A stretch of DNA of 64,000 nt from Sciurus carolinensis (GCF_902686445.1 NC_062223.1:60943498-61007497), one strand, 5' to 3'. Counted from the first letter of the stretch, positions 15,364 through 29,814 are shown. Translations and numbers: made by a program. The notes: generated by a model not told the origin, from the sequence alone.

Positions 15364-17079
15364 CATTCTGTGACTGAGAGATCAAACCAGTACTTCATTG
15401 ACAAATTTGAATGCCATGATCACCTCCAAATAATTAATTTAATAGCTGGAGGCTGGGGTTTGAAAGAATAAAATGGATATAGTGGTAGAAAAATGCATCT
15501 GTAGTGAAAGATGAAGAGAAAGAAAGTACACATGAAATAGAAAGCTATCACCTTATTTAGTGGTGAGCAGTGGAGGTTTGAGAAGAGGAAAAACTCAAGC
15601 TTTTCCTCTCTGCTATACATACTCTAATTCTTCATAATGCTTTGTTCAGACTTGGATTTCTATTCTGTTGTTTAAAGGTGAGATGGAGTGCAGACAGCAT
15701 TAGTTGACCTGGTATTCTTTGTCTTTGGCAAAGGCTATTGGAGCAAGCAAAAGTGGGCTGATCATATTTATTATTAGGTTTTAGCCAGAGGTCATTATTA
15801 GGTCTTAGATGATTAGATACACCAGGTCAAATTCACATTGGTGGAACCAATAGGTGGAACCAATAGTTCAACCCGGTAGGAATTCCAGCTCATTGCTGGA
15901 CTGTCTATAATCCCAGGGTGGAAACCAGGGCTCTTAAAGTTGGTATCACACAACAGTTGTTTTCCTGTTAAGATTTTCTGAGAGGACTTTTTCAAGGATT
16001 CCGTCTTAGAACTCCATCATAGTATAGTACTTGGAACTCCTAAACTCCTATTTATCCCTTGTGCAAGAGTTCAGATTATGGTGGCCTAGTAAAAGAGGTA
16101 ATATGAATTCTATAATGCAGTAGGTTTCCTTCTCAGAAAGTCTGAGCCATGACTGTAGAGACTCTGATTTGTGATATACTGTACATATCAAGTGGTTATG
16201 GATACAATGTTTAAGGCAAATGTCTTGGAGTAGTAGAATCATAGCTAAATTACTTTTTCTTGTTTTAGTTCAGTTTTTTAAAACAACTTCTAAGATTGTT
16301 TTATTATAAGAAAAAATTTAAGTATTTTAAACATACATTAAAACAACTCTGAATTTTAATATTAATAAAATTATAAATTAATTGTATATGGGCTGTTGTG
16401 AATTACTGAAAATGTTACTAACAAGTAATTTTTAATCATTTGGGACAATGTTTACAGTATAATATTTAGTGGAAAAAAAACTAGAATGCAATAATGTAAA
16501 TGCAGTAAGATATTACCTACATTAAAATGAGCACCAAGAAAAGGATTGAAAGAGAATGCAGTGCTTTGTGATGGACATTATTATTATTCAACTTTTTAAA
16601 AAGAACTGGCCTTTTACTTTGCCATCACCCCTTAAATCATAGTCTTAGTATTTGATTGCCATATGTGATTTGTTTGCTTAAATAGACCTTTTGGTTAATA
16701 AAAGAAAAAGAAAAAGAAAACCAAAATATACAAAAAACACCCAAGTCTCCAGATAGCTAGAAATAAATATGCAAGGATAGATGTTTCTTGTGCTTTCAGT
16801 CTGTTTTACTGATGTCTATACCTGTTTCTAACTCTTACTCATATTCCCAAAAAACTTTGCCAGGGAGACTGAATTAATTCTGTAGATTTAGAAGTTCCCG
16901 TTGACTTAGGGAAGTTACAGTTTCAAGCCCAGAAAAAGAGGAGGTAGGGAGAAGATTATTGATCTGTTCTCAACTGAAAGTGTTCGCACATCTATGGACG
17001 GTATGCAGCCCCAACTTGGAGACAAATGGTATTTAGAGGAGTAACATAAGAATATATCAGTGACAGAAAGAAGCCTGGA

Positions 17080-17240
17080 CCCGAACTCAGAATCTCTGTG
17101 CCTAGTCTTTGTTCTGCTACTAATTGCATGTCCTCTGGCAATTAATTCTTCTTTCATGTATTTAGAACAAGGATTCTAAAGATTATCACTAAAATTCCTT
17201 GCAGCTCTGACCTCTGATTCTGGGTGATAGGAATGGACTC
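17080..17240 (+). mobile_element. possible MIR-like relic
   Basis: The order CCGAACTCAGAATCTCTGTG, CTGCTACTAATTGCATG, then CTTGCAGCTCTGACCTCTGA and GATTCT resembles MIR-class elements with the tail usually seen in old mammalian SINEs. Strongly diverged. Confidence 0.4.
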
Positions 17241-18539
17241 TGACCCTAGAAAAAGGAGGGAGTGGTAGATATCCTTGCCTTCAAAGCTTGAAGGCAAACA
17301 TCAAGTTTGGCCACAGCATAAGCCATGTCCACTTAAGAGGAATGTTTTCCTTTTAAACCATTGAGGGGTTTGGAATTGTGAGGTCCAATTTGTGTTTCCT
17401 TTGTAGGGTACTGTGATGGCTTCTAATGCTTGCCACATGAAATGATGGCTATGGAGGATTTTTAGAAAAATGCACTTCGGAAGAAGGCCTGTAAATGCCT
17501 GCTTTCAGTCTATAGCAAACACATTTCCACAGCCAATGACAAACTCCTAGCATTAGGGCTATATAATGGAAAGGGTGACACAAACTTAATTTTAGTGTTA
17601 CAAGTAAAATATTACAATTTTTGGAAAAAAATCCCTATAGCTTTTCTAAGGCATTAATTGCAGGAAATTACAGCATATCCTATTGAAGTATGTCAGTGGC
17701 ATATATAGCCTGTAACACCTTTTCCTAGTCTCTCTTATTTTCACCCAAGAGTATTTTCTTTTGAAAAGAGATGTGTTAAGTGACTGGGACTTTGTCTAAC
17801 TGTGGGGGTGGTGCTGAGTGGGGTTCAGACTGTCTGAAAACAATTAGGCTGTGAAGGGGAAACTTGTTGGTTATGTTTCCTAAAATGGATTTCTTGCTTG
17901 AAGGATAATGTTGACGTTGATGTTCTTTTGGCCATTTCCTTATTTCCAACTAGTTCAGTTTCATCTTCTAGTTCCAATAAATTTTCCAACTACAACTTAT
18001 TTATTGGGTTGTAAGATAAAAAATGAGAGAATTTCATTTCTGATGTGTGGTAGAGCTTAATATGGTTTTCCGATTTCCTCCCATTTTGTTTGAAGTAAAT
18101 AGGGTAATTACTCACTAAAATTCTAATATCTTTCAGGGCTTTAGGGATGAATCTAAAACAGAGCCATATAATGTTTTATTTAAGCAAATCCATGTTCTTA
18201 TTAGGCAGTTCACCTTAATGTCATTTTTTATAAATAAACTTTGTTTTATTTTTTCAAGGGTTATTTAATTAATTTTGTTGTACTACCACATTCTGACATC
18301 TGCCTCTGCTAAGGCCTGCAGGATGTGATTTGTGGTTTAAAAATGAAAATAATTTGTTATTTGAAAAATGATAAATCATTCGGGAATGATACATAAATAT
18401 GAATGTAAAAGAATCTGATGCACTTCTATTTCAGTTTTTTTCTCCTAGGCTGAGGCATATATACAGTTATCTGTGTTTGCTTAGTGTTTGTGCCAGTTGT
18501 GTATCTGATTAATATCTAACTAGATATGAATGAAACTGA

Positions 18540-18830
18540 TTCTGAAGAAACTGCTGCCTTGCTAACTTCTCGGACTCTTTATGGTCCCCATTAATTGCAG
18601 GGCTTTATCATATATCCACTGGGTAGATCTGGTTTTACTTATCAAATCCAGATCTGCTTTTTATCCCCCTGCTGAGTAGGGTGAAGTTTCTGTGCTACCA
18701 GCTTCTTCTTATTTGGGGGTTCATAGCATCTTGAGAATTGAAGCTGTCAGCCCTAGAACTCCCAGTGTTTCCATGGAAAGATTAACGTTGCTAGAGTGAG
18801 CCCTTGGTAAGTTTGCTGCACATGCAACAC
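18540..18830. promoter_or_regulatory. possible conserved non-coding element
   Basis: A repeat-free stretch of higher complexity than its flanks, with TTAATTGCAG, TTATCATATATCC and TTAACGTTGC strings. The assignment rests only on appearance. Confidence 0.2.
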
Positions 18831-19689
18831 AGTCAGGTGAAACAAGAATTTTACTTTTAAATGAAGTATTTATTTTAATAATTATCGACAAATATTCATT
18901 TCCCCATAGCCCTTTTTTCCTCTACTTTGGATAAAAGTAGATCTAAACTGGAAGGCTTTTAAAGCCTGGTTGGTAATCTTTCACCTAAGTCTCCATGTTT
19001 TCTCCAAGGGGAAAAGCAGGGGGATTGAGGTGGGGGACAGTACACAGAAGATTTCTACATAAATGATAATGTGGTCTTTTCTGAAAAGAGCATTATAGTT
19101 TCCTTGGAAATGAGAATGTGTGAAGGGTATTTGGTTGGGTTTATAAGAAGGCCAGTTTTTCACTTTCCTAGTAAAAGGAGCAGGCTGTTAAGTAGTAGTT
19201 CTGATCTCTGCCCTGACAGAACATGTTGCCCTTGTGCTCCAATGGACTGATGTCTTAAATTTGAATAGGGCAGCAAGTGTGTACCATTCTAGTCCTTTAC
19301 CATTTTAGTTGTGCCAGAGCTAGCTCCTGAAGCTAGGTTTAAAGCAGTTGGGAGAAGTACTGGCAATTCACAAAACGAACGTTCTAATTATTAACCATAA
19401 AGTGTGGGAGAGATACCTGGGAAGAAATCTTAAGTAGATGCTGTACCTTCATTTATGTTGATGATGTTTGGGGATGTTACATTACCTTTTTGACGAAAGA
19501 AGTCTATTGCATTCTGAAGAGAAAAAATAGGAGGTCCTTTTCTTTTTTTAACTAGCTGTGAAGTTGTATAGGAAGAGAAAACACTTTGGAAAATGGTCAG
19601 AACCCTTATGTATTAAGCACAGCAGATGAAATGATTTATTGAGTTTTATACACATTCTGTAAAGGGTAAGCATTGCTAACAGAATGAGT

Positions 19690-19935
19690 GGCAGCCTCTG
19701 GGAGCTGAACAGACCCTAGGGACTAGTCTTTGTTCCTCTGGTCTTGACAGGCATGTGTCTCTGTTAAATGAGGGCTTAATTTTTCTCATATGTGAACAAT
19801 TTCCAAGCTCAACAAAGGCAGCCAGGACTGGAGCTATTTAAAAGAACTAGCACAGGAGGAAGCATTCTTGAAGAAAGAGGATGCTAAAAGGCTAATTACT
19901 CACCATGGTTTAGCTACTATTTTATTTTTTTTCTA
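19690..19935. promoter_or_regulatory. possible conserved element with SOX-like and homeobox-like strings
   Basis: Within about 130 bp it contains GAACAATTTCC, CAACAAAGG, an AT-core CTATTTAAAAG and CTAATTAC, flanked by unique sequence. Such strings are individually common. Their grouping in a repeat-free stretch is the only argument. Confidence 0.2.
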
Positions 19936-21879
19936 CTCAAGGTTTATTAACATGGATCTACCACATTTTTTTATATAAACACACATTAAAATTACAAGGG
20001 TATATTTTATTCTTTCTTAAATAGCCATTTGCTGATCTCTGCTCCTTGTAAAGAGGTGCCCTATCAATAGTGCTGATGAATATCATGGAATATTCACTAG
20101 AGAGGGAGGGAGAGGCTAATAAACTCTGGATCTTTTCTGTCTCAAGTGGAAGGAATTCAAACTATTTATTAAGTAGCATCCTTGGCAACACTGTGAACTC
20201 TTTCTTTTAACAGTACTTGCCTAAAACGTGGAGGGGATCTTTATTTCAACATTTTCTATGGGAGTTTCAAGCTATAATTCTTTTAGTTTGCCTCAATTTC
20301 TGGGGAAAAATTCCTATTGTTCAAGAGACATATGTTGGAAGGTATAGTATGTTTCCATATAAATCATTTTTTTAAAGGCTTTATAAACTGAATCATTTTC
20401 CCCAGTTGACTTGTAGTATAATTCTTATTAAACCCTTTATCTTAATTTTTGACTACTGATCTTTAAATTTCTGTACTTTTGCTTTCAAGCTTGGTATCTT
20501 TTTCATTAGGTAATTATCTCTAAATAAAAATTTAAGTGTACTTGTATGGCATCTTATATTACAAAGATGGGAAACTTAAATGTGAACAACCACCATCTGA
20601 TTTATCAGGTTTGTACACTTTTAAAACAGGGCATGCCAATTATTTGAGTTGTTTTCAAAGACTTATCTGTAAATGAAAATCTCTTCTAACCCTAAACTTC
20701 TGCTTTAAGAATAAAATATGAACTTATGAAATGAAATAATTGACATGATTGCAAAGTACCAAAAATAAATATGTTTAAGAATCCCCCAAAATGTTGTAAA
20801 TCTACATTTAAAATTTTAACACAAAAAATCAGAAAATCTTCAAATATAATACTTTGGTAGAAAGCCAGACAATGCTACAGCATTTCTTGGGGGCTATATA
20901 TGATAGGCACTGTGTGGCACGATAGAAAAAGTAGGGAAACTTTTGATTTTATTTGTGATTGATGTACAACTGACAGAACTCAGTTGATTGCATCTAATTA
21001 TCAAAGTGGTCCTCATGAAACAATCAGATTTTCGTATGCCATTAGCACTTGTAGCAGAAAAACCATAATCTTCATGCTATAAAGTCATATCCTTCATGCC
21101 TATTTCTCATTAGTGTATGGACAACTCCTGAGAGTGTCTGAGTCGTGCATATAGCCATCATGATCTAACTGATGGAAATAGAGTGGTATCTTTACTTAGG
21201 ATATGGTGACTATGTGACTTGACAAAGAAAATAGTAAAAACTCTTTCCTCCCATGTGCTTTTCCTTAGTTTTCTTGCTTTCTACCCACAAGTACTGTGGT
21301 TTCCATAATAATGCCTGTTTTAGTAGAAATAACACATGCCAACTCACTTAAACTAATGACTAAGCTATCTTTGTTCCAGATTTGGAGTACATCTAAATAT
21401 GAAAAACAGGATCTTCAGAAATCAGATGAAAAAATTCTGGGATTTTATTTCTGACATGAATTAATTAAGTTAAGCTTGCGTTCCCTTTTAGAATATTATC
21501 CAAAATTGACGATCAATATTTCTTTATAAACCTGCCTCTGTTTTTTAATTTCCTGTTCTTAAAAATGACATCATCACCCCAAGTCATATTTGATACCTGC
21601 TTTTCCTTCATGCCTTATAGAATTGCCAATTCTATTCCAATTTAGATCAAAATGTCTCATATCTATTTTCTGTTTTCCAATCCCACTGTTACTAATAGGA
21701 TCTTGGTTATCATCACCTCATGCCCAAACTACTAAAATGGAGTCTTAAATTGTCTCCTCATCTTCAGTCTACCCCTTTTTACTTCATTCTCTATATATAT
21801 CCCAGAGTATTCTTCCTTAAGTACACTTCTCATCATGCTTCCCTTCTGCTTAAAAGTCTCCAATTGAGACTTCTTGATA

Positions 21880-22740
21880 ATGATTTTGATTTTATTTAAC
21901 CAATTTTGTTAAGTGCTTGTATTTCTGACACTTTTCTGGTCTTTGAGGATATGGCAGTCTACAAAAATCTATGCCCTGCTAAGTTTGCATTCCAGTGGGA
22001 GCATACAGGCAATAAGGGATATAAGTAACATTGTGGCATACTAGGAGAACAGCTATGGAGAAACAACAGGGTAGGGGGAAAAGGAGTGGGGAATAGGTAG
22101 TGGGGGAAAGGAGTGCCAATATGGTTGGCAGGCAGGCATAACAAAAGGGAGAAGCAAAGGAAATGAGAACACGGAGGGTTTTTTATATCATTGCACAGAT
22201 GGGTCTTCAAATGAGATGGGAGGTCCTTAAAAGTGAGATCTGACATGAGTTTTAACAGGCTTATTCTGGCTAGGCTACTGTATTGCAAATAGTCTGAAAG
22301 AGGCAAGAGTAAAAGCAGGGATATCATAAGAAGGTTAATGAGGCAAAAAAAAAAAAAGTTTGAAAAGTAATTGGACTCTAGATATAATGTCAGAGTAAAT
22401 CCAAGGAGAGTTGAAGTGCATGAGAAAGAGGAAAGTCAAGAATGACTTCAAAGACTTGGGCTCAAGCAACTGGGAAAAAAATTGACATTGCCTAAGATTC
22501 TTCTATTCACTGGGAAAACTGCAAGAGGAACAGGTATCAGTAGAGTTTGAACTCAGCGGTTGAGGAAGCCTATCAGGAGTTTAGTGTTAAGTTGAAATAC
22601 TTATTAGAGATTGAAGTGGAGATGTTGAGAAGGCAGTAAGACACACAAGTATGGAATTCAGAGGAGATATAAGGACTCAAAATGTACATTTGGGAGCATC
22701 AGTGTATGGATGGTTTTCAAAGTTCAGAGTTCTTAGCTTG
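21880..22740 (+). mobile_element. long ancient mammalian interspersed repeat (LINE-like, family not fixed)
   Basis: It matches a common purine-rich mammalian repeat whose order I recognise: GCATTCCAGTGGGAGCATAC, a dense GGGGAAAGG section, GTGAGATCTGACATGAGTTT, TTATTCTGGCTAGGCTACTG, then AAGACTTGGGCTCAAGCAAC and a closing TTGGGAGCATCAGTGTATGG. The 122-codon minus-strand open frame inside it (21959-22327) comes from the purine-rich strand bias, not from a gene. Confidence 0.6.
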
Positions 22741-22889
22741 AATTTTATGTCTTTCCATAACATAGTTACTATTCTCATTTCTAGCTTTACTATTTTGTAG
22801 ATAACTGATGAACTATTTTATGTATAATATCTCCAATGTGACATGTTTTCCTATTTTTCAAATCAGTTGTCAAATTGTTTTTCCTACCT

Positions 22890-23220
22890 GGAATATCCTT
22901 ATTTTCCCTCCTATTCATTTTTACCTTTTAAAAGTCTAGAATTCCATTAATGCCTACAAAGTTTTCACTGAGCACCATCACCTTTGTCCCTATGGTGGAA
23001 TTCTCTTTTTTCTACAGATCTTCCTGATCTTCTGTGCCTTTTTAGTAGCATTTACTACCTTAACAGTATTTTAGCTATTTCTGCATGTCTTGTTCCTTCT
23101 ACAAGACCTGAGTGCACTTTAAGACAGAGATCATCATTTTATAGTCATTTTGTAGTCTCACCTAGCTTGGTGCCTTGCACATGGCAAATGCTCAGTGAGG
23201 TTTGTTGAATGGTTGGAATC
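22890..23220 (+). mobile_element. L2-like LINE 3' end, sense
   Basis: It closes with the typical L2 tail order: a CACTTTAAGACAGAG region, GCACATGGCAAATGCTCAGT and TTTGTTGAATGGTTGG. Confidence 0.7.
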
Positions 23221-23999
23221 TTAAATCATTTTATTGGATAAAGAGAGACCCTCATTTATTCCTTTTTCCTTCTTTTGTGAGTTCATCACTTATTGAAGAA
23301 ATATTGCAAAATCCCATATATGAAACAAATTACATTAACATATTTTGCTCCTGGCTCCATGAATTAATAGAATGATGCAAACTTAGGAGTTTGTTGAATT
23401 CCCTAGGCAGTGATCTAAGGTAAAATCTGTCTAGTTTTGAGGTATGTTTGATGATGCATTGGCTGTTTAACTTCTCCTTGATTAAAGTTGGTAATCTGGA
23501 TGAAATAAACAGTCCATAGTTGGTCCATTAAGAACCATTCTAATAATGTTTTGATTGACTCTGAGCTTAAATAAAATGCTTAGAAGGAGCAAATACAACT
23601 GCAAATGCATTTATACGACAAAGTTTCATTCCCTTCACTTCTCCCTTTAAATTGTGTAAATAATTTGTATTTCAAAAAATGCTTAAATATATGGCTAATA
23701 TTGGGTACTTATTATATACTAGGAACTGTTATAAATGATTGACAAATATTACCTCTTTCAATTCTGTGTATTTAGTTCCATAGGATTCTTCATTGAGCAT
23801 TATTGAACTTTACTGTAGTTTTTGAAAAATAGATCTTGGGAAAACATCCAGAAGGAATAGTTAGGGATATGGTTTTTATAGCTGTAGTAAACTACAGTAC
23901 ATCTGGTCTCCTTCTTAAGCATTATAACTTCAATTATTCTTGCTTTTATTCTGTTAAAAACAAAAATCTTGAGAGTGGCAGAGTTAATTTAATTCTTCA

Positions 24000-24125
24000 A
24001 ATATTTATTAAGTAACCTAACACTGAGTGGGGACACCAAGGTTGAAAAGATAATGTTTATGCCTTGAAGAAACTCATGGTTCAGTAAGAGACACAATTGA
24101 ACAAATGTCATATCAAATAAAATGC
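24000..24125 (-). mobile_element. L2-like fragment, antisense
   Basis: CAAATATTTATTAAGTAACC, then ACACTGAGTGGGGAC and CTCATGGTTCAGTAAGAGAC follow the antisense L2 3'-end pattern. Confidence 0.45.
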
Positions 24126-25340
24126 CGAATTTTTTTCATTTAATAAGATTCTTCAGCTCTATTAACTGATCGTAGATTAAGTATTTTAGCTTTAGCAACT
24201 TCAAGGGTATATCCTTTGAATGTGATGAATAGTTATCAGTGACTCCCAAGTTATCACACCAAGGAGGACAGTAGTACTTGCCGAAATTCCTGCGAAAATG
24301 CACTGAAAATTAATCCTCCAAAAGTAGATTTTCAAAGCAGTGTTTTACTATTTGTTATTTGAGTAATCAACTACCAGAAAACTGTGGTTTGCCATGAAGA
24401 AAAAAAAGTAGTAGTTAATTTCATAAACCTTCACTGAGTGTGTAATGAGACTGAAAGCTAGGGATGAAGATGATATAGGAAATATTAGACATACTGTTTT
24501 CTCTCTGAGAACTTTGAAGGGAACCAGGGAGAAAAAAAAAGTTCATGCATTTTTAAATGTAAGAGCAATGGTAGAACATATGCAGTCAGTACAGAAATAT
24601 TGATTATAAATTGCACAGCTAAATGCTAAAGGTTCACCAACTACAATGAATGAAACTAAAAAGTAACAGATAAACAAGAGACTACAGATTTTTTTTTTGT
24701 TTGCTTTCAGTTGAACAGTATTGTGTTGTAAGTATGGTTAATGTGTTACTCAAGTGATTCTAGAAGTACATCTCTTCTCTGTCTGGTAATCAGTCTCTTT
24801 CAGAAATGGAGGTCCTTAATCAGAAGGAGTCCTGAGTCTGTGGCTGAGTCACAAGTATACATGTCAATGCCCATACTTTTTACAGTGAACAAAATACATA
24901 CCACATGATGAACTGCAGTTCGCAGGAACCACAGAGGAGGACACTGCAGGCTACTATCTTGCTTGTATTAACCTTCTCTTTGGGCTTGGCTTAAAGACCA
25001 AAAACATACACTGTCAAGGCCCTGGGAGAATGGTTTAACCTGTAACTTTGAAGACTTTACTTAAGATTCATTGGCAAGGTTTGGTTTTTTAAGAGAAATC
25101 TTTTCATCTTTAGACTTGGTCTGGAAAATATGTGTGGGAAGAATAGATTTTTCTCCTTCCAGATCTTATTATTCCTGAAATAATTGAATTTAGTTTTCCT
25201 CAGATACTTTCTCAAGCCTGGCTTAGACTGTTCTTTGGTGAATAATACCTCACCTTCAGAAAAGTTAGGATTGTATGTTCTATCAGTAGTTATAACCTTT
25301 TCAATATATTCATTCCTTATCATAAATTTGTTCTTTTATT

Positions 25341-25592
25341 CGCTTTTTTTTGTTTGTTTTTTAAATTTTAGTGCATTGTAATAGTGGGGTTCATTTTGAC
25401 ATATTCATAAATGCAAATAACAGTTTTCTCCATTTCAAGCCCCAGAACTACCGTTTCCCTTCCCTCCTCTCTCCCCTGATCCCCTTCCTCATGCTATTAA
25501 TCTTCCTTCTATTTATTTATTTTTATTTGAGGCAGTATAGTTATACATAAAATTGGAATGTATTGTGACATAGTCATATGTGTACCAAGTAT
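25341..25592 (-). mobile_element. L1 3'-UTR fragment, sciurid type, antisense
   Basis: A T-rich head (reversed poly-A) is followed by the L1 3' end text I associate with squirrel genomes: TAATAGTGGGGTTCATTTTG, a CT-rich middle, then TATTTATTTATTTTTATTTG and ATACATAAAATTGGAATGTA. Near-matching flanks AATTTGTTCTTTTATT (25325-25340) and AATTTGTCCTTTTAATT (25593-25609) look like a diverged target-site duplication, indicating a 5'-truncated insertion of about 250 bp. Confidence 0.75.
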
Positions 25593-26007
25593 AATTTGTC
25601 CTTTTAATTAAATCATTTCACTTATAAAAGATATAATTAAAATCTATAGGATATTAGACTGTTTTGACTAGAAGGAACCTTGAAGATAACCTAGATCACT
25701 CATTTTCAAAATTTTTTCAATTTGACATAGTTAAGAAGTCTATGTCACATCACCAGTCAATACACACATGAAGCACATACATTCACATATTTATATAAAA
25801 GACACACAAATTTCATTAACTGGTTATAGGGTACTCTCTATATTAGATCTGTTCTTTTTCTGTTTCTTTTTGCTTTCCTTACCCTCCTCTTTTTTTAATC
25901 CCCTTAGTTTCTGGTCCTTTCCTATTTTTTCCTTCATTCTTTACCCTTTCTATTTTTTTCCACTCTTTCATTCTCTTATTATCTTTTTTATCTCATCTTT
26001 CTTCACC

Positions 26008-26141
26008 CACTCTTTTCTTTCTTTCTTTCTTTTTTTTTTTTTTTTTTTTCAGTGCTGGGGATTTGAACCAGGGTCTTGTGCTTGCAAGGCAAGCACTCTA
26101 CCAACCAAGCTATATCCCCAGCCCTCACTCTTTTCTTTCTT
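26008..26141 (-). mobile_element. ID-family SINE, antisense, with target-site duplication
   Basis: A T-run (reversed A-tail) precedes GTGCTGGGGATTTGAACC, GGTCTTGTGCTTGCAAGGCA, AGCACTCTACCAACCAAGCT and TATATCCCCAGCCC, the reverse complement of a tRNA-derived ID element with its A and B boxes. A perfect 16-bp duplication CACTCTTTTCTTTCTT flanks it (26008-26023 and 26126-26141). The intact duplication and low divergence indicate a relatively recent insertion. The 133-codon plus-strand open frame across this area is an artefact of pyrimidine-rich DNA. Confidence 0.92.
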
Positions 26142-27487
26142 ATGTCTTTTCTCTCTTCCCCTTCCTTAAACCCTTCTTTTTATTTTTCCCCTTTTCTCAT
26201 TTACTCTTATTCTATTATATTTAAAAATGCCAGCTCTCTTCCACTAGTGGATCATAACCACAGAGTTTGGAAAACACTGACCCAGGTCAAACCATTCATT
26301 TTGTGCTAAAGAAAACCAGGACTAATAGAGATGGACTGTCATCTGTGGAAGAGACTTATGCAAGTTCACGTTATGTCCTCAAAACATCTAGTTGTTGACA
26401 GAGTTAGGCTTAGAGAGTAGAACTCTAAAACTCTTCAAAGAAACCAAAGCATCTGGGTTATATGGCCATCTTATTAACTTCTGTACTGGAAATTATAAGA
26501 AAGGATGTGTGGTTAAAATTTGGGAGATTCCCACAGCTTTCTAGTTTAACAAAGTTGCTATCTATCATCATGAACTTAAAGTTATGATGTTTGCAAGCAA
26601 GGGACAATTATGAGTTATTTGTGAAAACTGAAGAATTTGAAAACTCCATTATATATAATTGCATAGAATCCTTGAATTAAATGTAGGAAGAGGAAGAAAC
26701 AGGAGAATCTATTAATTTATTTTCATAGTTCTTCCAGGAAGGGGCAACCACACTCTGATAACATAGGCTTAAATTTAGCCCCCTGACAGGGTTAAGTATG
26801 AACAGTGAATACTAGAGAGACATACTAAGGCAAGACCAAGTGAGAACAATGGAAGTCTGAAGGTCATTTTTTCATTAAGTACAATCAAGTACTGTGGAAT
26901 GTCCAGGGGCAGGAAGAATGGGAAACATTAATGCCATGAGTATTACCTGGTAGAGGTCTAACTTGACTATCAAAATGAGCAGCATTTCTTGCTGGTAGAA
27001 CAACTTCTATGTTGTGGGAGTTTTGTGGTGCCAATAAAGAAACTCAACACTTTATTTACTGTCCTCTCCTCAGAATATTACTTTGTTTGTGCCCTTTTTA
27101 GAATCTATGTGGGATATGGTTTTTGTTTTTTGTAATTTAGTTCCTGTTGTTTTTATTTTTTACTTCTAGGAAGACATACCAATTTCAATCACAGAATTTT
27201 CATGGCCAATACTATAAATAAAATTAGTATAATATTTGGATTTAGGAATATAGCAACTATTTAGACCCCACCATCTACTGAAATAATTCTTATGCTTAGC
27301 ACTTTTATAAAACATGTATTAGGAATGATAGATGCATTTTAAAATCATGAATAGTGAAGTCTTCACAAAATGTGAGAAAAAGGAGAAAAGAAAGGAATGG
27401 GTATACTAGCGTGTGCTGGAGCCAACACCGACTGCTGCCTCACAAGAGTAGGTTGTATCTTTTCCCAGCTTCTTGTCTCCACAAATC

Positions 27488-27511
27488 TTTTTTTTTTTTT
27501 TTTTTCCCCCC
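27488..27511. repeat. T18C6 homopolymer tract
   Basis: 18 T followed by six C. No element is recognised on either side. Confidence 0.9.
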
Positions 27512-29814
27512 TTAGGTCTGGTTTATCAGCATGCAACTAGTGTGATAAAGGGCAAATATTAAAAAGCAAAGAAATTAAACTTTTGAATAATCGATTCTTA
27601 AACTAAAGATACTGGATGTTAATTAACCAGTGTCATTTGTTTGGGATCAAGAGTTAACTACTTTCTTATAGCTTTGTTAAGAATTTGAATTTAATCAACG
27701 AATTTTAAAAAGGAAGCTCAGCTCCAGAAATTCTTTACTAATTTAAAAATATTTTAAAGTAATTCACAGCCAGGAATAATTAGCCCCCTGGGCTCACTGT
27801 GCTGCTTTCGTAGACTTTAGGAAAGAAGGAAATATAGAAGTCTGAATAGAATCTTTTCTAAGAAAATGAAATATTCTACAATTAATTTTTATCCTCAGTC
27901 CATAATTTCTTTCTAACAGTATATATTTTGTATTCTTTTGTAGGCTTGTGGGCTACTCTAAGGATTATTATTAGTACCTTTATGTTCAAAGGAACTCCAC
28001 TAGTCTCTGTTTCTGTTAAGTAATTTTGCCACAGTATGATGCCACAAACTGGTATTTAAGAGAAATCTTTATGGTAGACATGGACATGCACTTTCCAGAC
28101 CCTGCAACAAGGAGGTACTTGCTGCCCAGCCACAGGAGTATAGTAAACAGACAGTTTCCATCTGTCAGCTCCTGTAGAGTTTGCCTCAGCTGTAGAGAAC
28201 TGCTTAGCCCCAGGTCATATTCTTCCCAGGGCTGTTCCATTTGAATGAAGGACTTGGATGTGAAGGTTGGGCCTTTTAGGTTTGAAACCAGACACTCACT
28301 CCAGAGCTTCCTGCTGTCTTGGATGAAATTTTGTCAAGCCAGTATCATAGTTTAACCTTTTCCTCTGCCCAGTCTTCTTTTTCCTCCTTTTCACAAGTGT
28401 TTCCTTTAAATATCCTGCACCCCCAACTGTGTGTCACCTTCTGCTTTTTGTGAGAGCCTGACCTGTACATGCACACTGTATTATGCTATGGGTCTGGCCA
28501 GTCCATTGCTAGTATGTTACTCCTTTTGCATTGTCCCCCGACTACACCTCCATTACTTTGTCTGTGATAAAACTGTTATAAAGAAATCTGCATTAGAGAT
28601 TTGAGCTACCTGTCCTTCAAATTCTGCCACTTTACACACATTTGGTAATGAAGTTTCACCTATCCCAATGTTCTGTCACATTAACTAGATTTTTATAGGT
28701 AGAAACAGACTTATCAAAAGTCTGATTGTTCTGTAAGCCAGTAGAAGTCAATAGAAAGGAGATTATTTTAATAATAAATATATATGTTAGAAACTTTATT
28801 ACATTTTAAATTTAACCCCAAATTCCACTTGGTCAAAAATTTAAAAGATTCCAAAGTTGTTTGCATAGTTATTGGGTTACTAAAATCTATAGGCATATAT
28901 TTTAGCTCTTATGTTATACAGAATGCTGCATTAAGTTTTTTCCCCCTATTTTTTCTATCAGTTCACAAGTTCACATCACCGAATTTCTCTATCAAATTAC
29001 CTTTTGATACTATAAGGCTGAATAAAATATTAAAAGGAGGAAGCAAAGTATTCTTTTAATGAATACACCAACTCCTTCCCATAACTATTCTGGAGAGTTA
29101 TATGAAAATGTTGAAAATAAGATAGGTGGAAAAGATAAGAAAAGTGAGAAACACTAATATTTATCCTAAAGTCTTGAATCTTTAATGTACTGAACTTCAG
29201 CATTCTCATACTAGAAATTATTTTTGTCTGTGTTAGATTAGGAGACAGGAGAACAGGATTTAGTCATAGCTAAGAACCATCAGTAATTTCAGATGAGGAA
29301 TTAGTATTTGACAACTTTGCCACCATCAATAGTAATAATAGAAGATGGTTTGCTACCAGATGATGCACAGTGTCACTTTCCAATTCTGAAGACCATGTCC
29401 TGTTATGTATTCTATCATACTGGTAGCTTCCTCTGACTTAAGTGAAATCTACAGAAACCTATCCCAGAATATATAATTCCTCCTCTTCCTTCTTTATCTT
29501 TCTCTTCATTTCTTTACTACTTCCTTTCTATTTTCTCATTTTATTTTCTATTTTCTCATTCTGTTCTTACAGTAAGGACAGAAAAAGGACAATGGGAGAG
29601 TAGTTTGAGTAGATGTTTAAAAAGTGGACTTGAAAGTCTAGTGTCCCATCAAAGGAATAGTTGTAAATATTTTTTTAAAGTTACAAATTGGAATGCATTT
29701 ACCCTACCTTAATTAACTGCTTGTTTAAACTATATTTAATAAAAATGTATTAATGTGAGGCTTAACTTAAGGGAGAAAAGACTTAAAAGAAAGAAGTTGG
29801 CAAACATTCAGGAA

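Noticed and set aside
21959..22327. 122-codon minus-strand open frame
   Set aside because: It lies wholly in an ancient purine-rich repeat, and its leucine/serine/proline bias follows from that strand asymmetry.
25768..26169. 133-codon plus-strand open frame, one of the longest in the window
   Set aside because: It is a run of F, L, S and P from pyrimidine-rich DNA and ends inside an ID SINE.
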